64,000 bases of DNA, taken from the NCBI GenBank assembly GCA_964244725.1, contig CAXTJQ010000017.1, positions 15,272-79,271 on the forward strand, read 5' to 3'. The position numbers were made by a program, and so were the translations under genes. This DNA comes from Kumtagia sp964244725 (lineage in GTDB: Bacteria; Pseudomonadota; Alphaproteobacteria; Rhizobiales; Rhizobiaceae). A model generated the notes under the pieces. It was given only the letters and a program-made list of their open reading frames with translations. It did not search any database and was not told the DNA's origin. Position 1 is the first letter of the stretch; each line of letters starts with the position of its first letter. This document shows, one piece after another, positions 54,267 through 63,955 of the stretch.

Positions 54267-55895
54267 ATGAGCAAGACCGTCGAAACGAAACCTTATGCCG
54301 ATCAAAAGCCCGGCACCTCCGGCCTGCGCAAGAAGGTGCCGGTCTTCCAGCAGCCGAACTATGTGGAAAACTTCATCCAGTCGGTGTTCGATTCGCTGGA
54401 GGATTTCGTCGGCAAGACCCTGGTGATCGGCGGCGACGGCCGCTTCTTCAACCGGGATGTCATTCAGAAGGCTGTCGCGATGGCCGCGGCCAACGGTTTC
54501 GCCAAGGTGATCGTCGGCAAGGGCGGCATCCTGTCGACACCCGCCGCGTCCAACCTGATCCGCAAATACAAGGCGTTCGGCGGGCTGATCCTGTCGGCCA
54601 GCCACAATCCTGGCGGCCCGACCGAGGATTTCGGCATCAAGTACAACACCGGCAATGGCGGGCCCGCGCCCGAAAAAATCACCAACGCGATCTTCGAAAA
54701 GACGAAGTCGATCGGCCGCTATCTGATCGAGGACATCGGAGTGGTGGACCTCGACACGATTGGCGCGACCACGGCAGGCGGCCTGACGATCGAGATCGTC
54801 GATCCGGTTAGCGACTATGCCGAACTGATGGAAACCCTGTTCGATTTTCCTGCGATCAAAGCCATGTTCGCCGGCGGTTTTCGAATGGCGTTTGACTCGA
54901 TGCATGCGGTCACCGGTCCGTACGGCAAGGAAATCCTGGAAAATAGACTTGGCGCGCCAGCGGGAACGGCGCGAAATTTTGTGCCGCTGCCGGACTTCGG
55001 GGGACACCATCCGGACCCAAATCTGGTTTATGCCAAGGACCTCTATGACGAGATGATGGGTCCGGATGCGCCGGACTTCGGCGCGGCGTCCGACGGCGAC
55101 GGCGACCGCAACCTGATTATCGGCCGCGGCATCTTCATCGCGCCGTCGGATTCTCTGGCCATGCTCGCCGCCAACGCGCATCTCGCGCCCGGCTATGCAC
55201 GAGGGCTTAAGGGCATCGCGCGCTCGATGCCGACCAGCGGCGCCGCCGACCGCGTTGCCGAAAAGCTCGGGATCGGCATGTTCGAGACGCCGACGGGCTG
55301 GAAGTTCTTCGGCAATCTACTGGATGCCGGCATGGCGACGATCTGTGGCGAGGAGAGTGCGGGCACCGGCTCTGACCATGTTCGCGAGAAGGACGGGCTT
55401 TGGGCCGTTCTCCTCTGGCTGAACATCCTGGCCGTGCGCAAGGAAAGCGCCAAGGAGATCGCCACGAGACACTGGGCGCAATACGGCCGCAACTATTACT
55501 CGCGCCACGACTATGAGGAGGTCGAATCAGACGCCGCCGGCAAACTGATCGACGATCTGCGCGCCAGGCTGCCGATCATGCCTGGCGCGAGCGTGAGGGG
55601 GCTGAAGGTGGTGAAAGCCGATGACTTCGCCTATCACGATCCCGTCGACGGCTCGATCAGCGGGCAACAGGGCATCCGCATCCTGTTCGAAGGCGGATCG
55701 CGCGTCGTTCTTCGCCTGTCCGGCACTGGCACCTCCGGCGCGACCCTGCGGCTTTACGTCGAGCGTTACGAGAACGACCCCACGCGGCTCGATCTGGACA
55801 CGCAGGAGGCGCTCTCCGATCTCATCGGCGCGGCGGACGATTTGGCGGAGATCCGCAACCGGACGGGACGGGACGGGCCGAGCGTGATTACGTGA
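54267..55895 (+). CDS. pgm: Phosphoglucomutase (alpha-D-glucose)
   Basis: A 542-residue phosphohexomutase interconverting glucose-1-phosphate and glucose-6-phosphate. The catalytic serine is in LSASHNPGG near residue 114, with the metal loop DGDGDRN and sugar-binding EESAGTGSDHVREKDG. The C-terminal domain has RLSGTGTSGATLRLY. It begins 3 bp after glgA, linking glycogen metabolism to glycolysis. Confidence 0.97.
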   Translation: MSKTVETKPYADQKPGTSGLRKKVPVFQQPNYVENFIQSVFDSLEDFVGKTLVIGGDGRFFNRDVIQKAVAMAAANGFAKVIVGKGGILSTPAASNLIRKYKAFGGLILSASHNPGGPTEDFGIKYNTGNGGPAPEKITNAIFEKTKSIGRYLIEDIGVVDLDTIGATTAGGLTIEIVDPVSDYAELMETLFDFPAIKAMFAGGFRMAFDSMHAVTGPYGKEILENRLGAPAGTARNFVPLPDFGGHHPDPNLVYAKDLYDEMMGPDAPDFGAASDGDGDRNLIIGRGIFIAPSDSLAMLAANAHLAPGYARGLKGIARSMPTSGAADRVAEKLGIGMFETPTGWKFFGNLLDAGMATICGEESAGTGSDHVREKDGLWAVLLWLNILAVRKESAKEIATRHWAQYGRNYYSRHDYEEVESDAAGKLIDDLRARLPIMPGASVRGLKVVKADDFAYHDPVDGSISGQQGIRILFEGGSRVVLRLSGTGTSGATLRLYVERYENDPTRLDLDTQEALSDLIGAADDLAEIRNRTGRDGPSVIT

Positions 55896-55926
55896 GCCTG
55901 TCAACGCCCGCGCTGCTTTGACAGGC
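55896..55926 (+). terminator. Intercistronic hairpin between pgm and glgX
   Basis: Perfect 9-bp stem GCCTGTCAA (55896-55904)/TTGACAGGC (55918-55926) with a 13-nt loop just after the pgm stop. There is no clear T-tract. It may reduce read-through into glgX or protect the upstream message. Confidence 0.5.
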
Positions 55927-55952
55927 CATCCGTCTTGGGCGACCTCTGGACG

Positions 55953-57935
55953 ATGAGCACGGAAACGCTGCGGCTTGGTGCGACGCCGAGACTGGACGGA
56001 GTGTCGTTCGGCGTCTGGTCCGGCTCGGCGGAGCGCATGTGGGTGTGCCTCTTTGGACAGGACGGCGCGCGCGAAAGCGATCGCATCGAAATGATGCGCG
56101 ACGCGTCAGGCGTCTTTACGTCGCACGTTGCTGGCGGCAGCGCGGGGATGCGCTACGGGTTCCGCGCGGACGGTCCTTACGACCCGGATCGCGGTTTCTG
56201 GTTCGATCCGGACAAGCAACTGGTCGACCCGTACGCCATCGCGATCGACCGGCCCTACCTATACGATTCGAGGCTCGCGGCGCCGCGCGGACGGGGCGGC
56301 GACACCGCGTCGCTGATGCCGAAGGCGATCGCGACCGCGCTACCGGAGCCGGTTGCGGCCGCGCCGCCGCTGTTCAAGCCGGGTGGCCTGATCTACGAAG
56401 TGCAGGTCAAGGGGTTCTCCGTGCTCCATCCGCAGGTCCCCGCGGCGCTGCGGGGCACGGTCGCCGCTCTCGCGCATCCGGCGATCATCGATTATCTGCT
56501 CAGCCTCAAGGTCTCCGCGATCGAACTGATGCCGGTAACGGCCTGGATCGACGAACGGCATCTGGGTCCTCTGGGGCTAACCAATGCGTGGGGCTACAAC
56601 CCGGTCACCTTCATGACGCTCGATCCGCGCATTGTTCCCGGCGGGCTGGCTGAGCTGCGCGCGACCGTGAAGGCGCTGCGGCAGGCCGGCATCGGCGTCA
56701 TTCTCGATCTTGTCTTCAACCACACCGGCGAAAGCGATGCGCGGGGCCCGACGCTTTCCTTGCGCGGGCTCGACAACCGGGCTTACTACCGCCACGACCG
56801 CGACGAACGGCTTGTCAACGACACCGGCACCGGCAATACGATCGCCTGCGATCACCCGGCCGTGCGCAGGCTGATCGTCGATTCCTTGCAGCATTTCGTG
56901 TTGAACGCAGGCGTCGACGGTTTTCGCTTTGATCTCGCGCCGATCCTCGGCCGGACCGATGCCGGCTTCGACCCCAGCGCCGAAACGCTGGGTGCAATTC
57001 GCGAGGACCCCGTCCTCAAGGACCGCATCCTCATCGCCGAGCCTTGGGACATTGGCCCGGGAGGCTATCAGCTCGGCAAATTTCCGCCCCCGTTCCTCGA
57101 ATGGAACGACCGCTACCGGGACGACATGCGGCGCTTCTGGCGTGGCGATCGAGGGCTCGTCGGCGCACTGGCGACCGGTCTTGCGGGATCGTTCAACGTG
57201 TTTTCACCGCAATCGCCGACGCGAACGGTCAATTGCCTCTCCGCCCATGACGGCTTCGCGCTGGCCGACGTCGTCGCCTTTGAGCGCAAGCACAATGAAG
57301 CCAATGGCGAGATGAACCGCGATGGCCACAACGAGAATTATTCGTGGAACAACGGAATTGAGGGCCTCGCGGACGATCCGCCAATCGCGGCGGCGCGCAT
57401 CCGCGACCTGAGGGCGATGCTGTCCACGCTTTTCTTCTCCCGTGGAACGATCATGCTGACCGCGGGCGATGAATTTGGCCGGACCCAGCAGGGTAACAAC
57501 AACGCCTATGCCCAGGACAACCCGATCGGCTGGCTCGACTGGGCGGCGCGGGACCGCGACCTCGAAGCCTTCGTCGTCGGATTGACCGGCATTCGCGCCA
57601 GCCTTCCCGCTCTGTCGGCGACCGAACCGCTGACGGGGGAAACCGACGACGATCTCGCGGTGGCGGACGTGGAATGGCTCGGCGAAGACGGCGTCCGAAT
57701 GGGCGGGCCGGATTGGAACGACCCGGCCCGCCAGCGTCTGACGATGGTGCTCGCCTGTCAGGATGGCGCGCGCGCCGCCATCACGATCAATGGCGACCGC
57801 CGCGCCTCGGTCTTCGAGATACCGCGACGCGACGGTTGGCGCTGGCAAGCCATGGCGGCCTCCGTCATGACGGCGAGCGGAGCTCCGCTCCTGGCGGGCC
57901 GTAGCTGCGGCTGTTTCTTCGAGGTCATGGTGTGA
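55953..57935 (+). CDS. glgX: Glycogen debranching enzyme
   Basis: A 660-residue GH13 isoamylase-type debrancher. The N-terminal CBM48-like domain (VSFGVWSGSAERMWVCLF) precedes the barrel with VILDLVFNHTGES, the nucleophile Asp in GVDGFRFDLAPILG, acid Glu in ILIAEPWDIGPGGYQLG, and LSAHDGFALADVVAF. The start is chosen at 55953 (MSTETLRLG) rather than TTG 55935. It closes the glycogen operon. Confidence 0.95.
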   Translation: MSTETLRLGATPRLDGVSFGVWSGSAERMWVCLFGQDGARESDRIEMMRDASGVFTSHVAGGSAGMRYGFRADGPYDPDRGFWFDPDKQLVDPYAIAIDRPYLYDSRLAAPRGRGGDTASLMPKAIATALPEPVAAAPPLFKPGGLIYEVQVKGFSVLHPQVPAALRGTVAALAHPAIIDYLLSLKVSAIELMPVTAWIDERHLGPLGLTNAWGYNPVTFMTLDPRIVPGGLAELRATVKALRQAGIGVILDLVFNHTGESDARGPTLSLRGLDNRAYYRHDRDERLVNDTGTGNTIACDHPAVRRLIVDSLQHFVLNAGVDGFRFDLAPILGRTDAGFDPSAETLGAIREDPVLKDRILIAEPWDIGPGGYQLGKFPPPFLEWNDRYRDDMRRFWRGDRGLVGALATGLAGSFNVFSPQSPTRTVNCLSAHDGFALADVVAFERKHNEANGEMNRDGHNENYSWNNGIEGLADDPPIAAARIRDLRAMLSTLFFSRGTIMLTAGDEFGRTQQGNNNAYAQDNPIGWLDWAARDRDLEAFVVGLTGIRASLPALSATEPLTGETDDDLAVADVEWLGEDGVRMGGPDWNDPARQRLTMVLACQDGARAAITINGDRRASVFEIPRRDGWRWQAMAASVMTASGAPLLAGRSCGCFFEVMV

Positions 57936-58100
57936 AGGCCGCCGATCCGCATCCTGAGGCGGGAAACTCCGTGCGTCGAACGCGCGGTTGAAATAGCGGA
58001 CGCGAATGCTAGTCTGGCGCCATGCAAGAGCCTGATCGCGACCGTCAACCTGACAACGCGCGGGCGGGCATGCCTCCAAACCGACAACAAGGAGATCGAA

Positions 58101-59693
58101 ATGCTGCGCAATCTTCTCAAGGCTACCGTCTTCGCAACCTGCGCGGCGCTTGCGAGCAGCGCGCTCGCGAGCGCCGCCCTGGCGGAAATCGTCTACAACC
58201 GCGGCAATTCCGCCGATCCGGAATCTCTCGATCCGCACAAGACCTCGACGGTCTACGAGGCGCATATCCTTCGCGACCTGTTTCAGGGTCTCGTGATGCA
58301 GGACGAAAACGCGGAACTCATCCCCGGCGCCGCCGAAAGCTGGACGGTCTCGGATGACGGGCTGGTCTACACCTTCAAGTTGCGCAAGGACGCCGTCTGG
58401 TCGGACGGCAGCCCGGTGACGGCGGACGATTTCGTCTACTCCTTCCGCCGCCTCGAAACGCCGGAGACCGGCGCCGAATATGCTTCGATGCTCTACGTCA
58501 TCAAGAATGGCGAAGAGGTCAACACCGCGAAGGCCAAGCCTGAAGAACTGGGAGTCAAGGCGATCGACGCGGCCACCCTTGAAGTCACGCTGAAATCGCC
58601 CACACCGTATTTTCTTGAGATGCTGACTCATCAGGCGGCCTATCCGGTCAACAAGGCCGCGATCGACAGGCTCGGCGCGGACTGGATCAAGCCGGGCAAT
58701 CTGGTTTCGAACGGCGCCTTCACGCTCGCCGAGTTCGTACCGAACGATCACATCAAGCTGGTCAAGAATCTGAAATTCTTCGATGCGGCGTCCGTCAGGC
58801 TCGATACCGTCAACTACGTGCCGACCGAAGACCGCTCGACCGCGATCAAGCGCTTCGAGGCAGGGGAACTCGACAGCAACGACGACATCCCAACCGAACA
58901 GATGGCCGACCTGAAGGCCAAGTTCGGCGATCAACTTCGTATTGGCCCCTATCTTGGCACCTACTACTACGCCATCAAGACCGACAAGGAACCCTGGACC
59001 AATCCTGAGCTGCGCAATGCGATTTCCATGGCGATCGACCGCGACTTCCTTGCCGAGAAAGTCTGGCAGAACTCCATGCTGCCCGGCTATTCGATGGTGC
59101 CCCCGGGCATCGCGGGCTACACGCCGGCCATCGCCAAATTTGCCGAGACGTCGCAAATCGACCGCGAGGACGAGGCTAAGAAAATCCTCGAAAAGCTCGG
59201 TTATACGCCAGAGAAGCCGTTGAAGCTGGAAATCCGCTACAACACCTCGGAAAACCACAAGAACACCGCCGTCGCCATCCAGGAGCAGCTGAAGCCGCTC
59301 GGCGTCGAGGTTACCTTGCTCAATACCGACACCAAGACCCACTATGGCTTCCTCGAACAGAAGGGTGACTACGATCTCGCCCGCGCCGGCTGGATTGCCG
59401 ACTACAAGGATCCGGAGAGCTTCCTCGGAATCTCGGTCAAGGCGAGCGGCAACAACTATTCGAATTTCAATGATCCCACCTTCGAGGACGCGATGAAGAA
59501 GGCTGCGGCGGACGGCGGCAAGCCTGACGAGCGGCTCAAGGATCTAGCGGTCGCCGAGCGCGAGCTCGTGGATCAGGTCGGCAACATCCCGCTGCTCTAT
59601 TACAGCTACAAGAACCTTGTTTCACCGAAGGTTCACGGCTACGTCGAGAACGTGATGGACATTCATCCCTCGCGGTTCATCAGCAAGGATTAG
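58101..59693 (+). CDS. Oligopeptide-type ABC transporter substrate-binding protein
   Basis: A 530-residue family-5 binding protein (OppA-like). It has a Sec signal peptide (FATCAALASSALASAALA) and the usual segments NRGNSADPESLDPHKTSTVYE, DLFQGLVMQDENAELIPG and SPTPYFLEMLTHQAAYPVN. The peptide-binding specificity is not readable. A clear AAGGAGA site precedes the ATG. It is first in an operon with two permeases and a fused ATPase. Confidence 0.94.
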   Translation: MLRNLLKATVFATCAALASSALASAALAEIVYNRGNSADPESLDPHKTSTVYEAHILRDLFQGLVMQDENAELIPGAAESWTVSDDGLVYTFKLRKDAVWSDGSPVTADDFVYSFRRLETPETGAEYASMLYVIKNGEEVNTAKAKPEELGVKAIDAATLEVTLKSPTPYFLEMLTHQAAYPVNKAAIDRLGADWIKPGNLVSNGAFTLAEFVPNDHIKLVKNLKFFDAASVRLDTVNYVPTEDRSTAIKRFEAGELDSNDDIPTEQMADLKAKFGDQLRIGPYLGTYYYAIKTDKEPWTNPELRNAISMAIDRDFLAEKVWQNSMLPGYSMVPPGIAGYTPAIAKFAETSQIDREDEAKKILEKLGYTPEKPLKLEIRYNTSENHKNTAVAIQEQLKPLGVEVTLLNTDTKTHYGFLEQKGDYDLARAGWIADYKDPESFLGISVKASGNNYSNFNDPTFEDAMKKAAADGGKPDERLKDLAVAERELVDQVGNIPLLYYSYKNLVSPKVHGYVENVMDIHPSRFISKD

Positions 59694-59700
59694 CGCTCTT

Positions 59701-59732
59701 GAGGCTGCCGTCACGCGTGTGGCGTCAGCCTC
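59701..59732 (+). terminator. Intercistronic hairpin after the peptide-binding protein
   Basis: Arms GAGGCTG (59701-59707) and CAGCCTC (59726-59732) with an inner CACGCGTG palindrome make a bulged stem-loop between the binding-protein and permease genes. It likely stabilises the abundant first cistron. No T-tract is present. Confidence 0.5.
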
Positions 59733-59750
59733 CTCGCTGAAGGGCAATCG

Positions 59751-60674
59751 ATGTTCGTGTATGTGCTCAGGCGTCTGCTGACCGCCGTTCCCACACTTTT
59801 TGTCATCGTGACCCTGGCGTTTTTCCTGATCCGTATCGCGCCGGGCGGGCCGTTCAACCAGGAACGCGGCCTCAGCCCCGAGATCAAGGCCAATCTCGAA
59901 GCCCAGTTCGGCCTCAACGACCCGATCTGGCTGCAATATGTCCACTATCTGAACAGCCTGCTCCATGGCAATTTCGGCCCCAGCTACAACCTGCCCGATT
60001 TCACCGTGACCGAACTGTTCGCCAGCGGCCTACCGATCTCGGTGCAACTCGGTCTGTCGGCTCTGGTCCTCGCGCTGATTGTCGGATCGGCCCTGGGCGT
60101 GGCGGCGGCGCTGAACCAGAACCGCGCCGCCGACTACGCGGTGATCGCGACCGCGACCGCCGGCAGCACGATCCCGACCTTCGTCGTCGCCCCCGTGATC
60201 CAGCTCGTCTTCGGACTGACATGGAGTCTCCTTCCGATTGGCGGCTGGAGCAATGGCGCTTTCGTCAACCAGATCGGCCCCATCGTCACGTTGGCGCTGC
60301 CGCAGATCGCCATCGTCGCCAGATTGATGCGCGGATCGATGATCGAATCGCTGCGCTCGCACCATATCCGCACAGCGCGCGCGCTCGGATTGTCGCAGTG
60401 GTCGATCGTGGTGCGGCATGCGCTGCGCGGCGCGCTCCTGCCGATCGTCTCCTATTCCGGCCCGGCCGCGGCGGCGCTGCTGACCGGCTCGATCATCGTC
60501 GAGACGATCTTCTCAATCCCGGGGGTCGGCCGCTACTTCGTCGACGCGGCGCTGAACCGCGATTATACGCTGGTGATGGGCACGGTCGTGGTGATCGCAA
60601 TCTTCACCATCGTTTTCAATCTCATCGTCGACGTGCTTTACGCCGTCGTCGACCCGCGCGTCCGCTATGACTGA
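59751..60674 (+). CDS. Oligopeptide-type ABC transporter permease (OppB-like)
   Basis: A 307-residue membrane protein, start MFVYVLRRLLTAVPTLFVIVTLAFFLIRIAPG cut short here; the key N-terminal motif is VYVLRRLLTAVPTLF. It has six hydrophobic segments and the EAA loop region HIRTARALGLSQWSIVVRHALRG. It overlaps the next gene by 8 bp. Confidence 0.94.
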   Translation: MFVYVLRRLLTAVPTLFVIVTLAFFLIRIAPGGPFNQERGLSPEIKANLEAQFGLNDPIWLQYVHYLNSLLHGNFGPSYNLPDFTVTELFASGLPISVQLGLSALVLALIVGSALGVAAALNQNRAADYAVIATATAGSTIPTFVVAPVIQLVFGLTWSLLPIGGWSNGAFVNQIGPIVTLALPQIAIVARLMRGSMIESLRSHHIRTARALGLSQWSIVVRHALRGALLPIVSYSGPAAAALLTGSIIVETIFSIPGVGRYFVDAALNRDYTLVMGTVVVIAIFTIVFNLIVDVLYAVVDPRVRYD

Positions 60675-61791
60675 GCCCGTCGCGATCACGCATCCCTTGG
60701 TGGCCGGCCGCTCCTTCTGGGGCGACGCCTGGGGCCGGCTCAAGGCCAACCGAGCGGCGATGGTCAGCCTCGTCTATCTCGGACTGATGATCGTGGTTTG
60801 CATCGCCGGCCCGTTCTTCGTTCCGCACCTCTACACGACCATCTATGGCGACTACGTTCGCACGCCGCCGAGCCTCTCCTCCTACCCCAAAGCCGACATG
60901 ATCGAGACCGCGCTTGCCGAGGCCGTCAAACGCATGCGCGTCGATGTCAAGGAATGGCGCCAGGAGGGCGACCGGATCTTCGTGACGCTCATCTCGGCCA
61001 AAAAGATCGACGCGCGCAACATCCGCTATCTCGACCGCTCGGATACGTTCGACGATTCGAAGGTCGAGAGTACGTCGGACGACGGACTGGGCATGGTCCT
61101 CAGCGCTTCGATCAAGCGTCAGTATTTCCTGTTCGGAACCGACAATACGGGCCGCGACCTGCTGTCGCGCACGCTGATGGCGGGGCGTGTATCCCTGGCG
61201 ATCGGGCTGCTCGCCGGCATCGTGGCGGTGGTTATCGGCGTGGTCTATGGCGCGACCGCGGGTTTTCTCGGCGGCAAGACCGACGAGGTTATGATGCGCA
61301 TCGTCGATGTGCTCTATTCGTTGCCTTTCATCTTCTTCGTCATCATGCTCGTCGTCTTCTTCGGGCGGAATTTCGTCCTGATGTTCCTGGCGGTGGGGGC
61401 GGTGCTTTGGCTCGACATGGCGCGCATCGTGCGCGGACAGGCGTTGTCGATCCGCCGTCAGGAATATGTTCAGGCCGCCGAGGCGCTCGGCGTCTCGAAC
61501 GCCGGCATCTTGTCGCGCCATATCGTGCCGAACCTGCTGGGCGTCGTGGTGATTTACATGACGCTGCTGGTGCCGCAGGTCATCATCCTGGAAAGCTTCC
61601 TGTCGTTCCTCGGCCTCGGCGTACAGGAACCGATGACCAGCTGGGGCGTGCTGATCTCGACCGGCGCCAAGAATATCGGTTCGGCCAACTGGCTGCTGCT
61701 GTTTCCTGCTTTCTTTCTGGTTTCGACGCTGTTTGCGCTGAATTTCATCGGTGACGGCCTGCGCGATGCGCTTGACCCGAAAGATCGTTGA
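60667..61791 (+). CDS. Oligopeptide-type ABC transporter permease (OppC-like) with long periplasmic insert
   Basis: A 374-residue permease. After TM1 (AMVSLVYLGLMIVVCIAG) there is an unusually long soluble segment at about 60-150 (including KRMRVDVKEWRQEGDRIF), then FGTDNTGRDLLSRTLMAGRVS and the remaining TM segments. The EAA loop is EYVQAAEALGVSNAGILSRHI. It overlaps the upstream permease gene, so translation is coupled. Confidence 0.92.
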   Translation: MTEPVAITHPLVAGRSFWGDAWGRLKANRAAMVSLVYLGLMIVVCIAGPFFVPHLYTTIYGDYVRTPPSLSSYPKADMIETALAEAVKRMRVDVKEWRQEGDRIFVTLISAKKIDARNIRYLDRSDTFDDSKVESTSDDGLGMVLSASIKRQYFLFGTDNTGRDLLSRTLMAGRVSLAIGLLAGIVAVVIGVVYGATAGFLGGKTDEVMMRIVDVLYSLPFIFFVIMLVVFFGRNFVLMFLAVGAVLWLDMARIVRGQALSIRRQEYVQAAEALGVSNAGILSRHIVPNLLGVVVIYMTLLVPQVIILESFLSFLGLGVQEPMTSWGVLISTGAKNIGSANWLLLFPAFFLVSTLFALNFIGDGLRDALDPKDR

Positions 61792-61793
61792 CG

Positions 61794-63416
61794 ATGTCCG
61801 ACGAGGCTCCGATCCTCTCGATCACCAATTTGCACGTGCGCTTCCGAACGCTGGACGGCGTGGTCGAGGCTGTCAAGGGCATCGAGCTTAAGGTCAACGC
61901 CGGAGAAACGGTCGCCATCGTCGGTGAATCCGGGTCGGGCAAGAGCCAGACCATGATGGCGGCGATGCGGCTGCTCGCATCGAACGGTCTGGCAGCCGGG
62001 CATGTCGATTATCGCGGCCGCAATCTGCTGGAACTCTCCAAGCGCGACCTGAACAAGGTGCGTGGCAGCCGGATCAGCATGATCTTTCAGGAGCCGATGA
62101 CCTCGCTCGATCCGCTGTATTCGATTGGCAGCCAACTCGTGGAGCCGATCCGCCGCCATCGCGGGCTCTCCGGCAAGGCAGCGCGAGCCGAGGCGATCCG
62201 GCTGCTCGACCTCGTCAGCATTCCCGATCCCGAACGGCGTTTCAAGGCGTATCCTTACGAACTGTCCGGCGGGCAGCGTCAGCGCGTCATGATCGCCATG
62301 GCGCTCTCCAACGACCCCGACATCCTGATTGCCGACGAGCCGACGACCGCGCTCGACGTCACAGTTCAGGCGCAGATTCTGGCGCTTCTCGTCGATCTGC
62401 AGCGCCGGCTCGGCATGGCTATCATCTTCATCACTCACGATCTCGGCATTGTCCGGCGTCTTGCGGATCGCGTCTATGTCATGCGTTACGGCGAGGTCGT
62501 CGAACACGGTCCGACAGCGCGAATTTTCGATAGGCCGGCTCATGCGTACACGAAGATGCTGCTTGCGGCCGAGCCTTCGGGCCGGAAGGCGCCAACGTCG
62601 CCGCAAGCGCCCATCGTCCTGGAAGGCCGCGACGTCGAAGTCGCCTTCCAGATCGGCGGCGGATTTATGCAAGGACCGCCGATGATGCTGCGCGCGGTCG
62701 ACCATATATCGGTCGCGCTTCGCCAAGGGCAGACAATCGGCATTGTTGGCGAGTCGGGATCGGGAAAATCGACGCTCGGCCGCGCCCTGCTGCGTCTGCT
62801 GCCAAGTAGGGGCGCGATCCGATTCGAAGCGAACGATATTACCCACGCTGACCGCGAAACGATGCGCCCCTTGCGCCGCCAGCTTCAGCTCGTTTTCCAG
62901 GATCCGTTCGGATCGCTGTCGCCGCGCATGACGGTCGGCCAAATCGTGACAGAAGGCCTGCGCGTGCATGAACCATCGCTCTCACGGAGCGCGCGCGACG
63001 GCCGCGCGATCGAAGCCTTGGCCGAAGTCGGGATCGATCCCGGGATGCGCAACCGCTATCCGCACGAATTTTCGGGCGGTCAGCGTCAACGGGTGGCGAT
63101 CGCGCGCGCAATCATCCTGAAGCCGAAGGTCGTGGTCCTTGACGAGCCGACCTCCGCGCTCGATCGGTCGGTGCAGAAGCAGATCGTCGACCTGCTCCGC
63201 GAACTCCAGCAGGCCCACCATCTCTCCTATCTGTTCATAAGCCACGATCTAGCGGTCGTCCGCGCGATGGCCGATTATATCGTCGTCATGAAGCAGGGTC
63301 GCATCGTCGAGGAAGGAGCAACCGAGCAAATCTTCGATCGTCCGAACGATGACTATACCCGCACCCTGATGGCGTCGGCCCTGGACACATCGCCATTGCG
63401 TGGATTGGACGATTGA
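61794..63416 (+). CDS. Fused dual ATP-binding protein of oligopeptide-type importer (OppD-OppF fusion)
   Basis: A 540-residue protein with two ABC ATPases in tandem. Domain 1 has Walker A GESGSGKSQ and signature LSGGQRQRVMIAMAL with IADEPTTALDVT. Domain 2 starts at about residue 285 and has GESGSGKST, FSGGQRQRVAIARAI and VVLDEPTSALDRS. Separate oppD and oppF are usual; this fusion is common in rhizobial peptide and microcin-type importers. The ATG 61794 is favoured over TTG 61788. Confidence 0.95.
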   Translation: MSDEAPILSITNLHVRFRTLDGVVEAVKGIELKVNAGETVAIVGESGSGKSQTMMAAMRLLASNGLAAGHVDYRGRNLLELSKRDLNKVRGSRISMIFQEPMTSLDPLYSIGSQLVEPIRRHRGLSGKAARAEAIRLLDLVSIPDPERRFKAYPYELSGGQRQRVMIAMALSNDPDILIADEPTTALDVTVQAQILALLVDLQRRLGMAIIFITHDLGIVRRLADRVYVMRYGEVVEHGPTARIFDRPAHAYTKMLLAAEPSGRKAPTSPQAPIVLEGRDVEVAFQIGGGFMQGPPMMLRAVDHISVALRQGQTIGIVGESGSGKSTLGRALLRLLPSRGAIRFEANDITHADRETMRPLRRQLQLVFQDPFGSLSPRMTVGQIVTEGLRVHEPSLSRSARDGRAIEALAEVGIDPGMRNRYPHEFSGGQRQRVAIARAIILKPKVVVLDEPTSALDRSVQKQIVDLLRELQQAHHLSYLFISHDLAVVRAMADYIVVMKQGRIVEEGATEQIFDRPNDDYTRTLMASALDTSPLRGLDD

Positions 63417-63539
63417 TGGGTCGGCGCAAGCCTTGCGATAGCGGGTAAACTCGCGATAAGAATAAGCATTGCCGGCCAAGCGGAACATTTGCTGCTAAGC
63501 TACGTTTGGCATGGCATCATAGTCCAAGGAGGGATTCCA

Positions 63540-63788
63540 ATGAGAAAAATTCTGTTCGTTTTGGCGGTGGCGGGTGTCGCCGCTGGATGCACGAATACCG
63601 AGAAAGGCGCGGCGATCGGTGGCCTTGGAGGCGCAGCGCTCGGGACGGCGATATCGGGGGATGCAGGCGGCGCGGTTATCGGCGGCATCGCCGGCGCGAC
63701 GGCTGGCGCCCTGATCGGTAACGCGACCGAGCCCGGCAAATGCTATTATCGCGGCCGTAACGGACGCCGTTACATCGCAAGCTGCTGA
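63540..63788 (+). CDS. Small glycine-zipper lipoprotein
   Basis: An 82-residue protein with signal peptide ending in VAAGC (lipobox, Cys18). A glycine-zipper repeat GAAIGGLGGAALGTAISGDAGG is split here; GGIAGATAGALIG continues it. Such proteins insert in or span the outer membrane (17-kDa antigen/OmpA-zipper-like). A strong AAGGAGGGA site precedes the start. An intrinsic terminator follows. Confidence 0.88.
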   Translation: MRKILFVLAVAGVAAGCTNTEKGAAIGGLGGAALGTAISGDAGGAVIGGIAGATAGALIGNATEPGKCYYRGRNGRRYIASC

Positions 63789-63822
63789 ACCGCCCGAATA
63801 GGTTAAGCGCACCAACGCACTG

Positions 63823-63863
63823 AAAGGCATCTGCTTTAATAGAGCGGGTGCCTTTTGTTTTTT
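63823..63863 (+). terminator. Rho-independent terminator after the glycine-zipper lipoprotein
   Basis: A 13-bp stem (AAAGGCATCTGCT at 63823-63835 with AGCGGGTGCCTTT at 63843-63855, two G-U pairs) has a 7-nt loop and is followed by TGTTTTTT. This is the clearest intrinsic terminator in the window. Confidence 0.9.
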
Positions 63864-63955
63864 CGTCCTGTCACAGCCGGCTGGTCGATTGGAGCCGGTC
63901 GACAATACGTCTTGCGGGCCGCGCAACCCCCCGCTATAAGCCCGCCTTCTGGTCA

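Noticed and set aside
57204..59342. 712-codon minus-strand open frame across glgX and the peptide-binding gene
   Set aside because: It spans two well-supported plus-strand genes and their intergenic region and shows no domain; it is a GC-driven shadow.
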